DNA of 64,000 nt from Bacillus alkalicellulosilyticus. Its GTDB lineage: Bacteria > Bacillota > Bacilli > Bacillales > Bacillaceae_F. The position numbers and the translations under genes were made by a program. How positions within the stretch are numbered: position 1 is the first letter of the stretch; every line of letters starts with the position of its first letter. The stretch lies in assembly GCF_002019795.1 (NCBI RefSeq), contig NZ_KV917381.1, positions 1,795,210-1,859,209 on the forward strand, in the 5' to 3' direction. Below the pieces are notes generated by a model that saw only the letters and a program-made list of their open reading frames with translations, did not search any database and was not told where the DNA came from. This document shows positions 52,043 to 60,454 of this stretch, piece after piece.

Positions 52043-53829
52043 TGTTTTGGAGAAGTGTTGTCGGAAAGCTTTGGTTTACAATATTATTGCTTGTTTCAGT
52101 TGTGCTTTCCATATTGATGGCGCTCCTACTCCAGTTTTTTGAACGTTATCATGTTAATGAAGCGGAATTACAACTAATGAATCATGCAGAAATGATAGCC
52201 ACTATCCTAGAAGAATATTCCGACAAAGACCAGGCATTAGCTACGATTTCAAAAGTAGCCCAATCGTTTGATATGAAAGTTGTCATATTGGATAATGATG
52301 AACATTGGTACTCCTCAGAAGGGAGTACCACAGTAAATGTTCCAATCTCTACTTTTTATGATGACCCGGTTTTATCTCAAGTTTTTACCGGAGAAGACCG
52401 TGTCGTAAGTCAAGGTGATTTTCCTTTTATTGAAGATGGTGTAGAGATTCATTCGGAAATCATGGTTGTGGGACGAACAGTTCAAATAGCTGGAACAGAC
52501 CAAAGTGCCGTATTTTTATATCGCTCTCTTCAAGCGATCGAGAAGACAACTAGCGAAACGAAACGAATTATATATTTTTCTGCCGGTATTGCTATCGTAT
52601 TAACAACGATATTTGCATTTTTCTTATCGTCACGGATAACAGCACCTCTCCGAAAAATGAGACAGGCAGCGTTAGAAATGACAAAAGGCAATTATGATAC
52701 AAAGATACCGATATTAACGATTGATGAAATTGGTCAATTAGCAATTGCGTTTAATCGTATGGGTCGAGAATTAAACCGTAACATTACAGCTTTAAATCAA
52801 GAAAAAGAACAACTGTCGCGGATTTTAAGTAGTATGGCAGATGGTGTGATTACATTAGATCGTAAAGGTCGAATTATGGTTACAAATCCACTCGCGGAAC
52901 GATTCATCCAAGCTTGGTACTATGAACAAGGGATGAATATTAAAGTAGTGGAAGATTTGCCACAAGCGATAAAGGTGTTATTCCAACAAGTAGTTGTGTT
53001 AGAGTGTGAACAATTTACGGAAATTGATGTACAAGGTCGCAGTTGGGTAATTATGATGACTCCTTTATATGATGAAAAGTTTGTTCGAGGGGCGGTTGCA
53101 GTCTTACGAGATGTCACGGAAGAAAGAAGACATGATAAATTGCGAAAAGATTTCATCGCAAATGTCTCCCATGAACTTAGAACACCGATTTCGATGTTAC
53201 AAGGATATAGTGAAGCGATCATTGATGATATTCCGCAGTCTGAGGAAGAAAAGAAGGATATCGCTCAAATTATTTACGAGGAATCACTACGTATGGGCCG
53301 TCTCGTTAATGAGCTACTTGACCTAGCGAGAATGGAAGCCGGACATGTTGAATTACAAAGAGAAGAAATTGCAGTTGAGGACTTTTCAAAGCGTATTATC
53401 CGTAAGTTTAAAGGGTTAGCAAAAGAAGAAGGAATCCAACTGGCCTTAGATATCGTTGAAGGTACTGGAATAGCAACATTTGACCCAGACCGAATTGAGC
53501 AGGTGCTAACCAATTTAATTCATAATGCGATTCGGCATACGGAAAATGGTGGTGAAGTAACACTTGCCGTTGATTCTTCAAAACAGGATATTCGTTTTGA
53601 TATCATTGATACTGGTTCGGGAATTCCAGAAGAGGATCTTCCTTTTGTCTTTGAGCGCTTTTATAAAGCAGATAAAGCAAGAACGAGAGGTCGATCATCA
53701 GGAACTGGATTAGGTTTAGCAATTGCTAAGAATATTGTCGATTCACACAATGGTCACATCTCAGTTCATAGCAAAATCAACGAAGGAACGACATTCTCAT
53801 TTGCACTTCCTCGATTTGTAGAGGATTAA
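52042..53829 (+). CDS. resE: Sensor histidine kinase ResE
   Basis: ResE phosphorylates ResD in response to redox state. The 595-residue protein has two transmembrane helices (about residues 8-30 and 175-195) enclosing an external domain, then HAMP (SSRITAPLRKMRQAALEM), a PAS domain (SSMADGVITLDRKGRIMVTN), the HisKA phospho-acceptor in NVSHELRTPISML, and an ATPase with N, G1 and G2 boxes (NLIHNAIRHT, DTGSGIPEED, GTGLGLAIAK). It is coupled to resD by overlap and ended by a strong terminator. Confidence 0.95.
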   Translation: MFWRSVVGKLWFTILLLVSVVLSILMALLLQFFERYHVNEAELQLMNHAEMIATILEEYSDKDQALATISKVAQSFDMKVVILDNDEHWYSSEGSTTVNVPISTFYDDPVLSQVFTGEDRVVSQGDFPFIEDGVEIHSEIMVVGRTVQIAGTDQSAVFLYRSLQAIEKTTSETKRIIYFSAGIAIVLTTIFAFFLSSRITAPLRKMRQAALEMTKGNYDTKIPILTIDEIGQLAIAFNRMGRELNRNITALNQEKEQLSRILSSMADGVITLDRKGRIMVTNPLAERFIQAWYYEQGMNIKVVEDLPQAIKVLFQQVVVLECEQFTEIDVQGRSWVIMMTPLYDEKFVRGAVAVLRDVTEERRHDKLRKDFIANVSHELRTPISMLQGYSEAIIDDIPQSEEEKKDIAQIIYEESLRMGRLVNELLDLARMEAGHVELQREEIAVEDFSKRIIRKFKGLAKEEGIQLALDIVEGTGIATFDPDRIEQVLTNLIHNAIRHTENGGEVTLAVDSSKQDIRFDIIDTGSGIPEEDLPFVFERFYKADKARTRGRSSGTGLGLAIAKNIVDSHNGHISVHSKINEGTTFSFALPRFVED

Positions 53830-53875
53830 AGAGAAAACGGGCGAAGTTCATTGTTTCATGAGAAACATGTAAGAA

Positions 53876-53918
53876 CGAACTAGATGGTAAGAGCATTCTT
53901 GCCTTCTAGTTTTTTTTT
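53876..53918 (+). terminator. Terminator of resDE
   Basis: AACTAGATGGTAAGA pairs with TCTTGCCTTCTAGTT with small mismatches around GCAT and is followed by a run of nine T's. Confidence 0.88.
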
Positions 53919-54007
53919 ATGATGAAAGCATGTTTTAGACTCATTGTTGAAAAAACCAAACGTTTAAGAGCAAAAACAAAAAAGTTCAAAAAATAAAAGT
54001 GAAAAAC

Positions 54008-54036
54008 ATGTCATTTTAGCTAATATTGTGTATAAT
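54008..54036 (+). promoter_or_regulatory. Candidate sigma-A promoter of the cobalamin operon
   Basis: A perfect TATAAT (54031-54036) lies 17 bases after ATGTCA (54008-54013, four of six -35 positions). The riboswitch begins about 40 bases downstream. Confidence 0.6.
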
Positions 54037-54071
54037 AAAAGTCGTACATATATTGATGAAATATTACTTTA

Positions 54072-54236
54072 AGGTCACTCAATTGTTGAGTGTGAAAAGG
54101 GAAGTTGGTGAAAGTCCAACACGGTCCCGCCACTGTAAATACCTATAGTCTTTTTTTAATGCCACTGTCAACAGATGGGAAGGCAAAAAGACTAAAGATG
54201 GGTATAAGTCAGGAGACCTGCCTTAAAGTTGTTGTG
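54072..54236 (+). promoter_or_regulatory. Cobalamin (B12) riboswitch
   Basis: The defining B12-box sequences are present: GGGAAGTTGGTGAAAGTCCA, ACACGGTCCCGCCACTGTAA and, after a variable arm, AAGTCAGGAGACCTGCC. Cobalamin binding should lower expression of the downstream uptake and salvage operon through the terminator at 54308-54336. Confidence 0.96.
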
Positions 54237-54307
54237 AATCCTTCGAGGAAAAGGTGAAGCAGTATTAAAAGCGATTTTTCTAAGTTCGTTTCTAATATTG
54301 TGCCTTT

Positions 54308-54336
54308 TGTCCTCCTTTAGAAGGAGGGCTTTTTAT
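54308..54336 (+). terminator. Cobalamin-riboswitch terminator
   Basis: CCTCCTT/AAGGAGG stem with a TAG loop, followed by GCTTTTTATTT, 45 bases before btuF. Confidence 0.85.
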
Positions 54337-54380
54337 TTATCATCAACGTACAAACACAAAGAAAAAAGGGGTTGGAGAGA

Positions 54381-55361
54381 ATGAAAAAGTGGCTAATGTC
54401 ACTCATGATGCTAATGCTAGCATTCGGTATTCTTACTGGATGTGGTCCGGCTGATGCACCTGAACAAGAAACAGAACAAGCTGAACCTGCAGTAGAGGAA
54501 ACAGAAAGTCAAGAAGAGACAGCTTCAGCATATCCAGTTACACTCGTTGATGCATTGAAAAATGAAGTCGTTATTGAAGCTGAGCCAGAACGTATTGTTA
54601 CATTAGTTCCAAGTGTTACTGAAACTGTATACGGCCTTGGAGCAGGAGAAAAAGTTGTAGGAAGAAGTGAGCATGATAATTTTCCTGCAGAAGTACTTGA
54701 AGTAGAGTCAATTGGTGGAATGGAATTTGATATTGAAAAAATCATTTCATTGCAACCGGACCTTGTGTTAGCCCATGAATCAGGTGTTCATAGTGCTGGA
54801 GAAGGAATAGAACAGTTAAAAGCAGCAGGAATTACAGTTGCCGTTGTTCAAAATGCGCATAGCATTGGTCAGGCTTATGGAGCGATGCGCTTTATTGGAG
54901 AAGCGATTGGAAAACAAGCAGAAGCTGAGGCATTAATCTCAGAAATGCAAGCTGGTTTTGGGGCTATTGTTAAACAATCTCAAGAAATTAGTGAAGAAGA
55001 ACGACAAAAAGTATGGTTTGAAATTGACCCAGAGTTATGGACAACTGGTCAAGGAACATTCCAACAAGATTTACTAAATATTATTAATGCAACAAACATT
55101 GCAAGTGAGATTGAAGGTTGGGGACAATTATCCGAAGAGGAAATTGTTGCTCAAAATCCAGATGTGATTATTGGAACATGGACTTATGATGAAAGCATGG
55201 TTGAAACCATTAAATCCCGTTCTGGATGGCAGGATATTGCTGCGATTCAAAATGATCGTGTACATGATATTGACACGGACATCGTTTCTCGTCCTGGACC
55301 ACGTTTAGTTGAAGGGGTAGAACAACTTGCAAAGCTTATTTATCCAGAGGTTTTTAACTAA
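54381..55361 (+). CDS. btuF: Cobalamin/corrinoid ABC transporter substrate-binding lipoprotein
   Basis: The 326-residue protein has a lipoprotein signal with lipobox ILTG-C at about residue 22, an acidic linker rich in Glu/Gln/Thr, and the two-lobed helical-backbone binding fold of BtuF/FhuD proteins (PERIVTLVPSVTETVYGLG, ESIGGMEFDIEKIISLQPDLV-like segment, GTWTYDESM). It should capture cobalamin or cobinamide outside the cell for BtuCD. The ATG at 54381 is well placed after GGAGAG. It is the first gene after the B12 riboswitch and overlaps the btuC frame. Confidence 0.93.
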   Translation: MKKWLMSLMMLMLAFGILTGCGPADAPEQETEQAEPAVEETESQEETASAYPVTLVDALKNEVVIEAEPERIVTLVPSVTETVYGLGAGEKVVGRSEHDNFPAEVLEVESIGGMEFDIEKIISLQPDLVLAHESGVHSAGEGIEQLKAAGITVAVVQNAHSIGQAYGAMRFIGEAIGKQAEAEALISEMQAGFGAIVKQSQEISEEERQKVWFEIDPELWTTGQGTFQQDLLNIINATNIASEIEGWGQLSEEEIVAQNPDVIIGTWTYDESMVETIKSRSGWQDIAAIQNDRVHDIDTDIVSRPGPRLVEGVEQLAKLIYPEVFN

Positions 55362-56382
55362 AAATATATTTGTAGCCTATGTAGTAGCCTTATTGTTTTT
55401 GTTTTTTTGTGTGCTACTAGGCGTTTCTAAAGGGAGTCTTTCGATTCCCTTTTCTATTATTATTGAGGTATTACTGACAGAGTGGCTCAATCTTCCGTTT
55501 GATTTTGAAATCGAAACGATGTATATCAATATCATTATGGATATTCGATTTCCTCGTGTGTTATTAGCGCTCCTAGTTGGTGCATCATTAGCCTTGGCTG
55601 GAGCTAGTTTTCAAGGGTTGTTAAAAAATCCGTTAGCAGATCCATATACGTTAGGTGTATCATCAGGAGCTGCGGTTGGGGCTGTTTTTGTATTGTTTAC
55701 TGGATTAACACTACCATTCTTTGGTCGGTTTACGTTACCCTTTGTTAGTATTGTGGGGGGATTACTGACGTTAATTATGGTTATCACCTTTGCTAGACTT
55801 ATTAAAAAGTCGATGTCAGCAGAGACGATTATTTTAGTTGGAATTATCTTTAGTGCTTTTTTAGGTTCAATCATTTCATTAATGATTGCTTTAACTGGCG
55901 AAGAGTTACGGCAAATTGTCTATTGGTTAATGGGAAGTGTCGCCCTAAGGGGTTGGAATTATGTTCAGCTTATTTTTCCTTTTTTTATCATTGGTTTTTT
56001 CATCTTACTTTATAATACGAGAGAATTGAATGCGATGGCCTTTGGCGAAGAAACAGCTCGCCACCTAGGGGTTAACATCCAGCGTAGAAAAATGCATATT
56101 CTAATCGGAGCATCTTTAGTGACAGGAGCTGCAGTGGCAGTTTCGGGAACAATTGGGTTTGTTGGCCTCGTTATTCCTCATCTTACAAGACTGTTATGGG
56201 GACCAGACCATCGGCACTTATTACCTCTTTCGATGATTATTGGTGGTGGATTTTTAGTCATCACTGACCTTGTCGCACGAACTATTATTGCTCCTTCTGA
56301 ACTGCCGATTGGTGTAATTACAGCAATTATTGGTGGTCCAGTATTTGGAATGATTCTGATTCGTCAACGTCATAAATTATAG
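55327..56382 (+). CDS. btuC: Cobalamin ABC transporter permease (FecCD/BtuC family)
   Basis: The 351-residue protein has about ten transmembrane helices and the family motifs RFPRVLLALLVGASLALAGA, GASFQGLLKNPLADPYTLG (18-residue block typical of BtuC) and GTIGFVGLVIPHLTRLLWG with the coupling helix to the ATPase. The start is uncertain: the frame is open from a TTG at 55327, 35 bases inside btuF, with no clear ribosome site. No ATG start is available near the expected N-terminus, and a start slightly downstream is possible. Confidence 0.92.
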   Translation: MQSLFIQRFLTKNIFVAYVVALLFLFFCVLLGVSKGSLSIPFSIIIEVLLTEWLNLPFDFEIETMYINIIMDIRFPRVLLALLVGASLALAGASFQGLLKNPLADPYTLGVSSGAAVGAVFVLFTGLTLPFFGRFTLPFVSIVGGLLTLIMVITFARLIKKSMSAETIILVGIIFSAFLGSIISLMIALTGEELRQIVYWLMGSVALRGWNYVQLIFPFFIIGFFILLYNTRELNAMAFGEETARHLGVNIQRRKMHILIGASLVTGAAVAVSGTIGFVGLVIPHLTRLLWGPDHRHLLPLSMIIGGGFLVITDLVARTIIAPSELPIGVITAIIGGPVFGMILIRQRHKL

Positions 56383-56405
56383 AAGGTGGAGGTGAGTGTG
56401 AATTC

Positions 56406-57872
56406 ATGATTTTAAAAGTAGAGGGTGTTTCAGGGGGATATGACGGTATTACCATAGTAGAGAACGTTCAATTTTCTGTGAAAATAGGAGAAATATTAGG
56501 CATCCTTGGCCCTAACGGAAGTGGCAAAACAACGTTAATGAATATGATCACAGGAGCAATTCCAGTCATCAAAGGGCAAATTTATCTTTATGATAAACCT
56601 ATCACTTCGTATTCTTCGAAGGAACTTGCCAGAATTGTAGCGGTTTTGCCACAAAAAACGCACACGGCCTTTTCCTATTCGGTCTATGAGGTTGTATCGT
56701 TAGGAAGATACCCTTATCAAAAAGGGCTTTTTCAAGTGTTCACCGAGGAAGATGCCTCAGTAGTTGAGCAAGCGATGCGTCAAACCGGAGTATGGCACTA
56801 TAAAGATAAACCACTTCAATCGTTAAGTGGTGGAGAACAACAACGGGTGATGTTAGCGAGAGCGTTAGCACAACAGCCAAAGTTACTTCTATTAGATGAA
56901 CCGACAAATCATTTGGATATTTCATATCAAATGAGTTTACTCGATACATTAAAGAATTGGTCACAAGAAAATGAATTGACTGTTATCTCGATTCTTCATG
57001 ATGTAAACATGGCTTCCATGTATTGTGACCGACTCTTGTTACTTGATAAAGGGAAAACAAGTGCAATCGAAAGGCCTCAACTTGTTTTACAAGAAAAAAG
57101 ACTAGAACACGTATATCAAACAACGGTTAAGCGAAAAGCGCATCCTACAGTAGCAAGCCCATTAATTACACTTTTGCCCCAAAAGGAACATCAGCGACCT
57201 GGGGTGGATGAACTTGCGATTGAACAAACAGAAGAGTGGATTAAAGTAGCAAGTCCTTTTCCTTTTAAAACGCTATCGTCTGCCATTCTAGGATCGGGGT
57301 TTGGATGGCATACTTTTTTTATTAATCGTCATGTCGATAAAAATTTTAATTGTGATGATGTTGAAAAAGAGTATAAGCAATACCTTACCGAGCGTGATGT
57401 TCAACATGAAGATACCGTTGGAATGATGACTGCTGCGGTCTTAGCCGATGCTTGTTTTAAAAGGATAAAGCAAGCGGATTTGTCTCTTCTAATCATCGTC
57501 ACAGCCGGTTTAGGAAATGCTGTCGATGTTTCGAAGTCGAATCAACAACGAGAGGTACATCCGATTGGTACGATTAACACATGGATATTTGTTGACGGAA
57601 ACATGACAGATGCAGCCTTTGTTCAAGCTATCGGAACAGCTACTGAAGCAAAAACAAAAGCTCTTCATGATAATCACGTAATAGACCCTGTAACAAACAC
57701 GATTGCTACAGGAACATCAACTGATAGTATTATGGTTGCGGCTACGCAATCAGGATCGATGTACCCTTATGCTGGCTCGATCACAACAATTGGGAAAGCA
57801 ATAGGACAAGGTGTTTATGAAGCAACGGTAGAAGCGATTGTGAGGAACAAGGAAAGAAGGGGGATTTCTTGA
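56406..57872 (+). CDS. btuD-cbiZ: Fusion of cobalamin transporter ATPase (BtuD) and adenosylcobinamide amidohydrolase (CbiZ)
   Basis: Two enzymes are joined in 488 residues. Residues 1-250 are an ABC ATPase with Walker A GPNGSGKTT, Q-loop VLPQKT, signature LSGGEQQR, Walker B LLLLDEPTNHLD and switch His (ILHDVNMA). From about 260 to 488 lies a CbiZ domain (SSAILGSGFGWHTFFINRHV, MMTAAVLADACF, VTAGLGNAVDVSKS, GTINTWIFVDGNMTDAA, ATGTSTDSIMVA). CbiZ cuts the aminopropanol side chain of adenosylcobinamide to give cobyric acid, allowing corrinoids with unwanted lower ligands to be rebuilt. The fusion couples import and remodelling in one polypeptide. GGTGGAGGTG precedes the ATG. It overlaps the next gene by four bases. 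Confidence 0.94.
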   Translation: MILKVEGVSGGYDGITIVENVQFSVKIGEILGILGPNGSGKTTLMNMITGAIPVIKGQIYLYDKPITSYSSKELARIVAVLPQKTHTAFSYSVYEVVSLGRYPYQKGLFQVFTEEDASVVEQAMRQTGVWHYKDKPLQSLSGGEQQRVMLARALAQQPKLLLLDEPTNHLDISYQMSLLDTLKNWSQENELTVISILHDVNMASMYCDRLLLLDKGKTSAIERPQLVLQEKRLEHVYQTTVKRKAHPTVASPLITLLPQKEHQRPGVDELAIEQTEEWIKVASPFPFKTLSSAILGSGFGWHTFFINRHVDKNFNCDDVEKEYKQYLTERDVQHEDTVGMMTAAVLADACFKRIKQADLSLLIIVTAGLGNAVDVSKSNQQREVHPIGTINTWIFVDGNMTDAAFVQAIGTATEAKTKALHDNHVIDPVTNTIATGTSTDSIMVAATQSGSMYPYAGSITTIGKAIGQGVYEATVEAIVRNKERRGIS

Positions 57873-58840
57873 TTTTACATCATCTTATTGCACTTACATT
57901 AGCCGTTCTTCTTGATCGGGTGATTGGTGATCCTCGTTCTTTTCCACATCCTGTCGTTTGGATTGGTCGCTACATTTCTTTTTTAGAAAAGAGATTGTGG
58001 AGCAATACAAATCAAAAGCGTAATGGGATTTTCCTGCTTGTTATGGTTGTTATGACCGTCTTTGTTCTTACTACAGTTATCATCATTGTTTTCTATCAGC
58101 TCCATGTGATAGCTGGTATTATTGTAGAGGCCATTCTCATCTGTTATGCAATTGCCCAAAGAAGTTTACGAGAAGCTGCAGAACTAGTGTATCAACCTTT
58201 ACAAGAAGGTAATGTTGAGGATGCTAGAAGATACGTTTCATATATTGTTGGAAGAGATACAGAACAGTTTGGAGAGGCAGAAATCGTAAGAGCCACCGTA
58301 GAAACGGTAGCTGAAAATACGAGTGATGGCATAACGGCTCCTTTATTTTATGCATTGCTTGGAGGGGCCCCATTGGCATTTGCTTATCGTGCGATTAACA
58401 CATGTGATTCGATGGTTGGCTATAAAAATGAAAAATACGTTACCTTTGGTTGGGCTTCTGCACGAATGGATGATGTCGTGAATTGGATTCCTAGTCGAAT
58501 GACAGGCATACTCATGATTATCATCAATCGCCCGACTAAGAAAATAAGTAAAAAACAGGCATTTTCTGTCTTATTTCAAGATGCAAAACGTCATCCAAGT
58601 CCAAATAGTGGTTGGGGTGAAGCTGCTGTGGCGGCATTATTAGGAGTCCAATTAGGCGGACAAAATACGTATAAGGGCATTGTCTCAAACCGTGCTAAAA
58701 TGGGACGGCCACTTGTTGTGTTAACCAAGAAACATATTAAACAGGCAGTGACAATTATGAACCGGGCAGTCTATGGTTTTGTAATATTGTTATGGGTATT
58801 AGGAGGGATATATTTTGGATTTACCTTTACATGGAGCTAA
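57869..58840 (+). CDS. cbiB: Adenosylcobinamide-phosphate synthase CbiB (CobD)
   Basis: CbiB is a membrane enzyme that attaches aminopropanol (phosphate) to adenosylcobyric acid. The 323-residue protein starts at a TTG behind AAGGGGGG and contains DRVIGDPRSFPHPVVWIGR, the amphipathic ARRYVSYIVGRDTEQ segment and RAINTCDSMVGYKNEKY. Several membrane helices are visible (about residues 48-72, 75-95, 148-170 and 295-320). It acts directly on the product of the CbiZ domain upstream, which supports a remodelling loop. Confidence 0.95.
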   Translation: MILHHLIALTLAVLLDRVIGDPRSFPHPVVWIGRYISFLEKRLWSNTNQKRNGIFLLVMVVMTVFVLTTVIIIVFYQLHVIAGIIVEAILICYAIAQRSLREAAELVYQPLQEGNVEDARRYVSYIVGRDTEQFGEAEIVRATVETVAENTSDGITAPLFYALLGGAPLAFAYRAINTCDSMVGYKNEKYVTFGWASARMDDVVNWIPSRMTGILMIIINRPTKKISKKQAFSVLFQDAKRHPSPNSGWGEAAVAALLGVQLGGQNTYKGIVSNRAKMGRPLVVLTKKHIKQAVTIMNRAVYGFVILLWVLGGIYFGFTFTWS

Positions 58841-59891
58841 TCCAGCTCATTTTTTAGAGGCGCTTGGGCTACATGGAGCAGAAAACAAGATTGATTTTAG
58901 CGTTAATACCAATCCGCTAGGCCCTCCTAAGTTCATAGAAGAAGAATGGAGCTCATTTCAACGTCTCGTTACTCATTATCCTGACCCGTCATCGAAACGG
59001 TTAAAACAGAAAATTGCATCGCAGAATAGCATCAAGTCTAATCAAGTGATTATTGGTAACGGAGCAGCGGAACTTATTTATTTAGTGACTAGCTTGTTTC
59101 AGAAAAAAAAGGTGTTGCTTGTTGAACCTACATTCTCAGAATACCGTGAAGCCAGTGAAACATTTGAATGCCAGATTGAAAGTTTCTTTGTTCAACAGTC
59201 GGATGGGTGGCTAATAGATAGCGAAAAACTAGCAAGCCGGTTGCAAGAAGTAGACCTTCTCTTTATCTGTAATCCTAATAATCCTACTGGAGTTATGTAT
59301 AAACGAGAGGTTGTCACAGAAATCGTTGCACAGGCAGCTATGGTAGGGACAACTGTAGTTATTGATGAGGCTTTTTATGACTTTTCAATAGAACAACAAA
59401 GTGTGGCTACGCTTGTACACACTTATTCGAATTGCATCATCATACGTTCACTTACAAAAATGTATGCTATTGCAGGATTACGCCTTGGCTATGCTATTGC
59501 TTCACCATCTATCATAGATGCGTTAGAAAAACGGCAACATCCTTGGAATGTCAACGGCTTAGCGCTTGTAATCGGGGAGAGGTGTCTACTTGAATACGAC
59601 TTTGTGAGAACAACGGTTCAATATGTCGCCAAAGAACGAAAACGGTGTACTGAATTCTTGATAAATGAGGGATATGATATTTCTCCTTCTGCTGTTAATT
59701 ATTATCTTCTGAAAGAAAGCGGTGAAGAGAAAGACTTACAACCGTTTATGACATTTTTAATAGAACGTGGTATTATTCCACGCCATACCTATTATTTTTC
59801 TAGTTTAGACGGAAAGTATTTGAGATTAGCAGTAAAAACAAAAGAAGAAAATGATCAATTACTTAGTGCTTGTAAGGAATGGAAAAGCTAA
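58815..59891 (+). CDS. cobD: L-threonine-O-3-phosphate decarboxylase (CobD type), PLP enzyme
   Basis: This fold-I aminotransferase-like enzyme makes aminopropanol phosphate, the linker that CbiB attaches. The 358-residue protein resembles histidinol-phosphate aminotransferases: GANPAHFLEALGL and FSVNTNPLGPP at the N-terminus, IGNGAAELIYLV, CNPNNPTGVMY, VIDEAFYDF and the PLP-lysine segment SLTKMYAIAGLRLGYA. Context in the cobalamin operon favours the decarboxylase over a histidine-pathway enzyme. It starts at a TTG 26 bases before the cbiB stop, behind AGGAGGG. Confidence 0.92.
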   Translation: MDLPLHGANPAHFLEALGLHGAENKIDFSVNTNPLGPPKFIEEEWSSFQRLVTHYPDPSSKRLKQKIASQNSIKSNQVIIGNGAAELIYLVTSLFQKKKVLLVEPTFSEYREASETFECQIESFFVQQSDGWLIDSEKLASRLQEVDLLFICNPNNPTGVMYKREVVTEIVAQAAMVGTTVVIDEAFYDFSIEQQSVATLVHTYSNCIIIRSLTKMYAIAGLRLGYAIASPSIIDALEKRQHPWNVNGLALVIGERCLLEYDFVRTTVQYVAKERKRCTEFLINEGYDISPSAVNYYLLKESGEEKDLQPFMTFLIERGIIPRHTYYFSSLDGKYLRLAVKTKEENDQLLSACKEWKS

Positions 59892-60454
59892 TGTTCTATT
59901 TTATTACAGGTGGAGTCCGAAGTGGTAAAAGTACATATGCGGAAACGCTTGCTACAAGTTTAGTAAAACCATTGGCTACCATCCATTATATTGCGACAAG
60001 CGTTCCATACGATGAGGAAATGCACAAGCGAGTCCAATTACATCAGAACCAGCGCCAACTACAATCGCAAAAGTATACAACTCATGAAGTACCTACGGAC
60101 ATCTCTTCGGTCTTTTCATCATTTGCCAAAGGTGATGTTGTGCTGCTCGATTGTCTTACAACGTGGCTGGCTAACGAGTTATTCACAGAAAAGAACAGTT
60201 GGACGTCATTACCCTATCGAAAAAATGTGTATCAAAAAATTAGAGCGACGATAAAAGAGGTAACAAAGTATCCAGTTACTCTTATAGTTGTATCAAACGA
60301 GTTGTTTCACGATGTTCCTTTTTCAGATAAAGGCACATTTTATTATCAATACCTGCTTGGGCAAATTCATCAAGAATTGATTCGCTTCTGTACAAAAGCT
60401 ATTGTTGTGGAACATGGTCTACCCATTGTTATGAAAGGTGGTGAAAATGATTGA
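59891..60454 (+). CDS. cobU: Adenosylcobinamide kinase / phosphate guanylyltransferase, CobU (copy 1)
   Basis: CobU phosphorylates adenosylcobinamide and transfers GMP to it, activating the corrinoid for nucleotide-loop joining. The 187-residue protein has the P-loop GGVRSGKST (residues 7-15), the guanylylated-histidine loop with H51 (RVQLHQNQR) and LLDCLTTWLANEL. The late conserved region reads VSNELFHDVPFSDKGTFYYQ, lacking the usual G-x-G-I/V-VP-x-N-R and RDxxG motif. The ATG at 59891 overlaps the cobD stop (TAATG) and is better spaced from AAGGA than the ATG at 59879. A degenerate second copy lies at 63291. Confidence 0.92.
   Translation: MFYFITGGVRSGKSTYAETLATSLVKPLATIHYIATSVPYDEEMHKRVQLHQNQRQLQSQKYTTHEVPTDISSVFSSFAKGDVVLLDCLTTWLANELFTEKNSWTSLPYRKNVYQKIRATIKEVTKYPVTLIVVSNELFHDVPFSDKGTFYYQYLLGQIHQELIRFCTKAIVVEHGLPIVMKGGEND

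Larger units (their letters stand above)
53919..54380 (+). other. Leader region of the cobalamin operon
   Basis: This 460-base stretch without a gene contains, in order, an A-rich spacer (53940-54007), a sigma-A-like promoter, the cobalamin riboswitch and its terminator. No credible protein-coding frame was seen. Confidence 0.75.
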
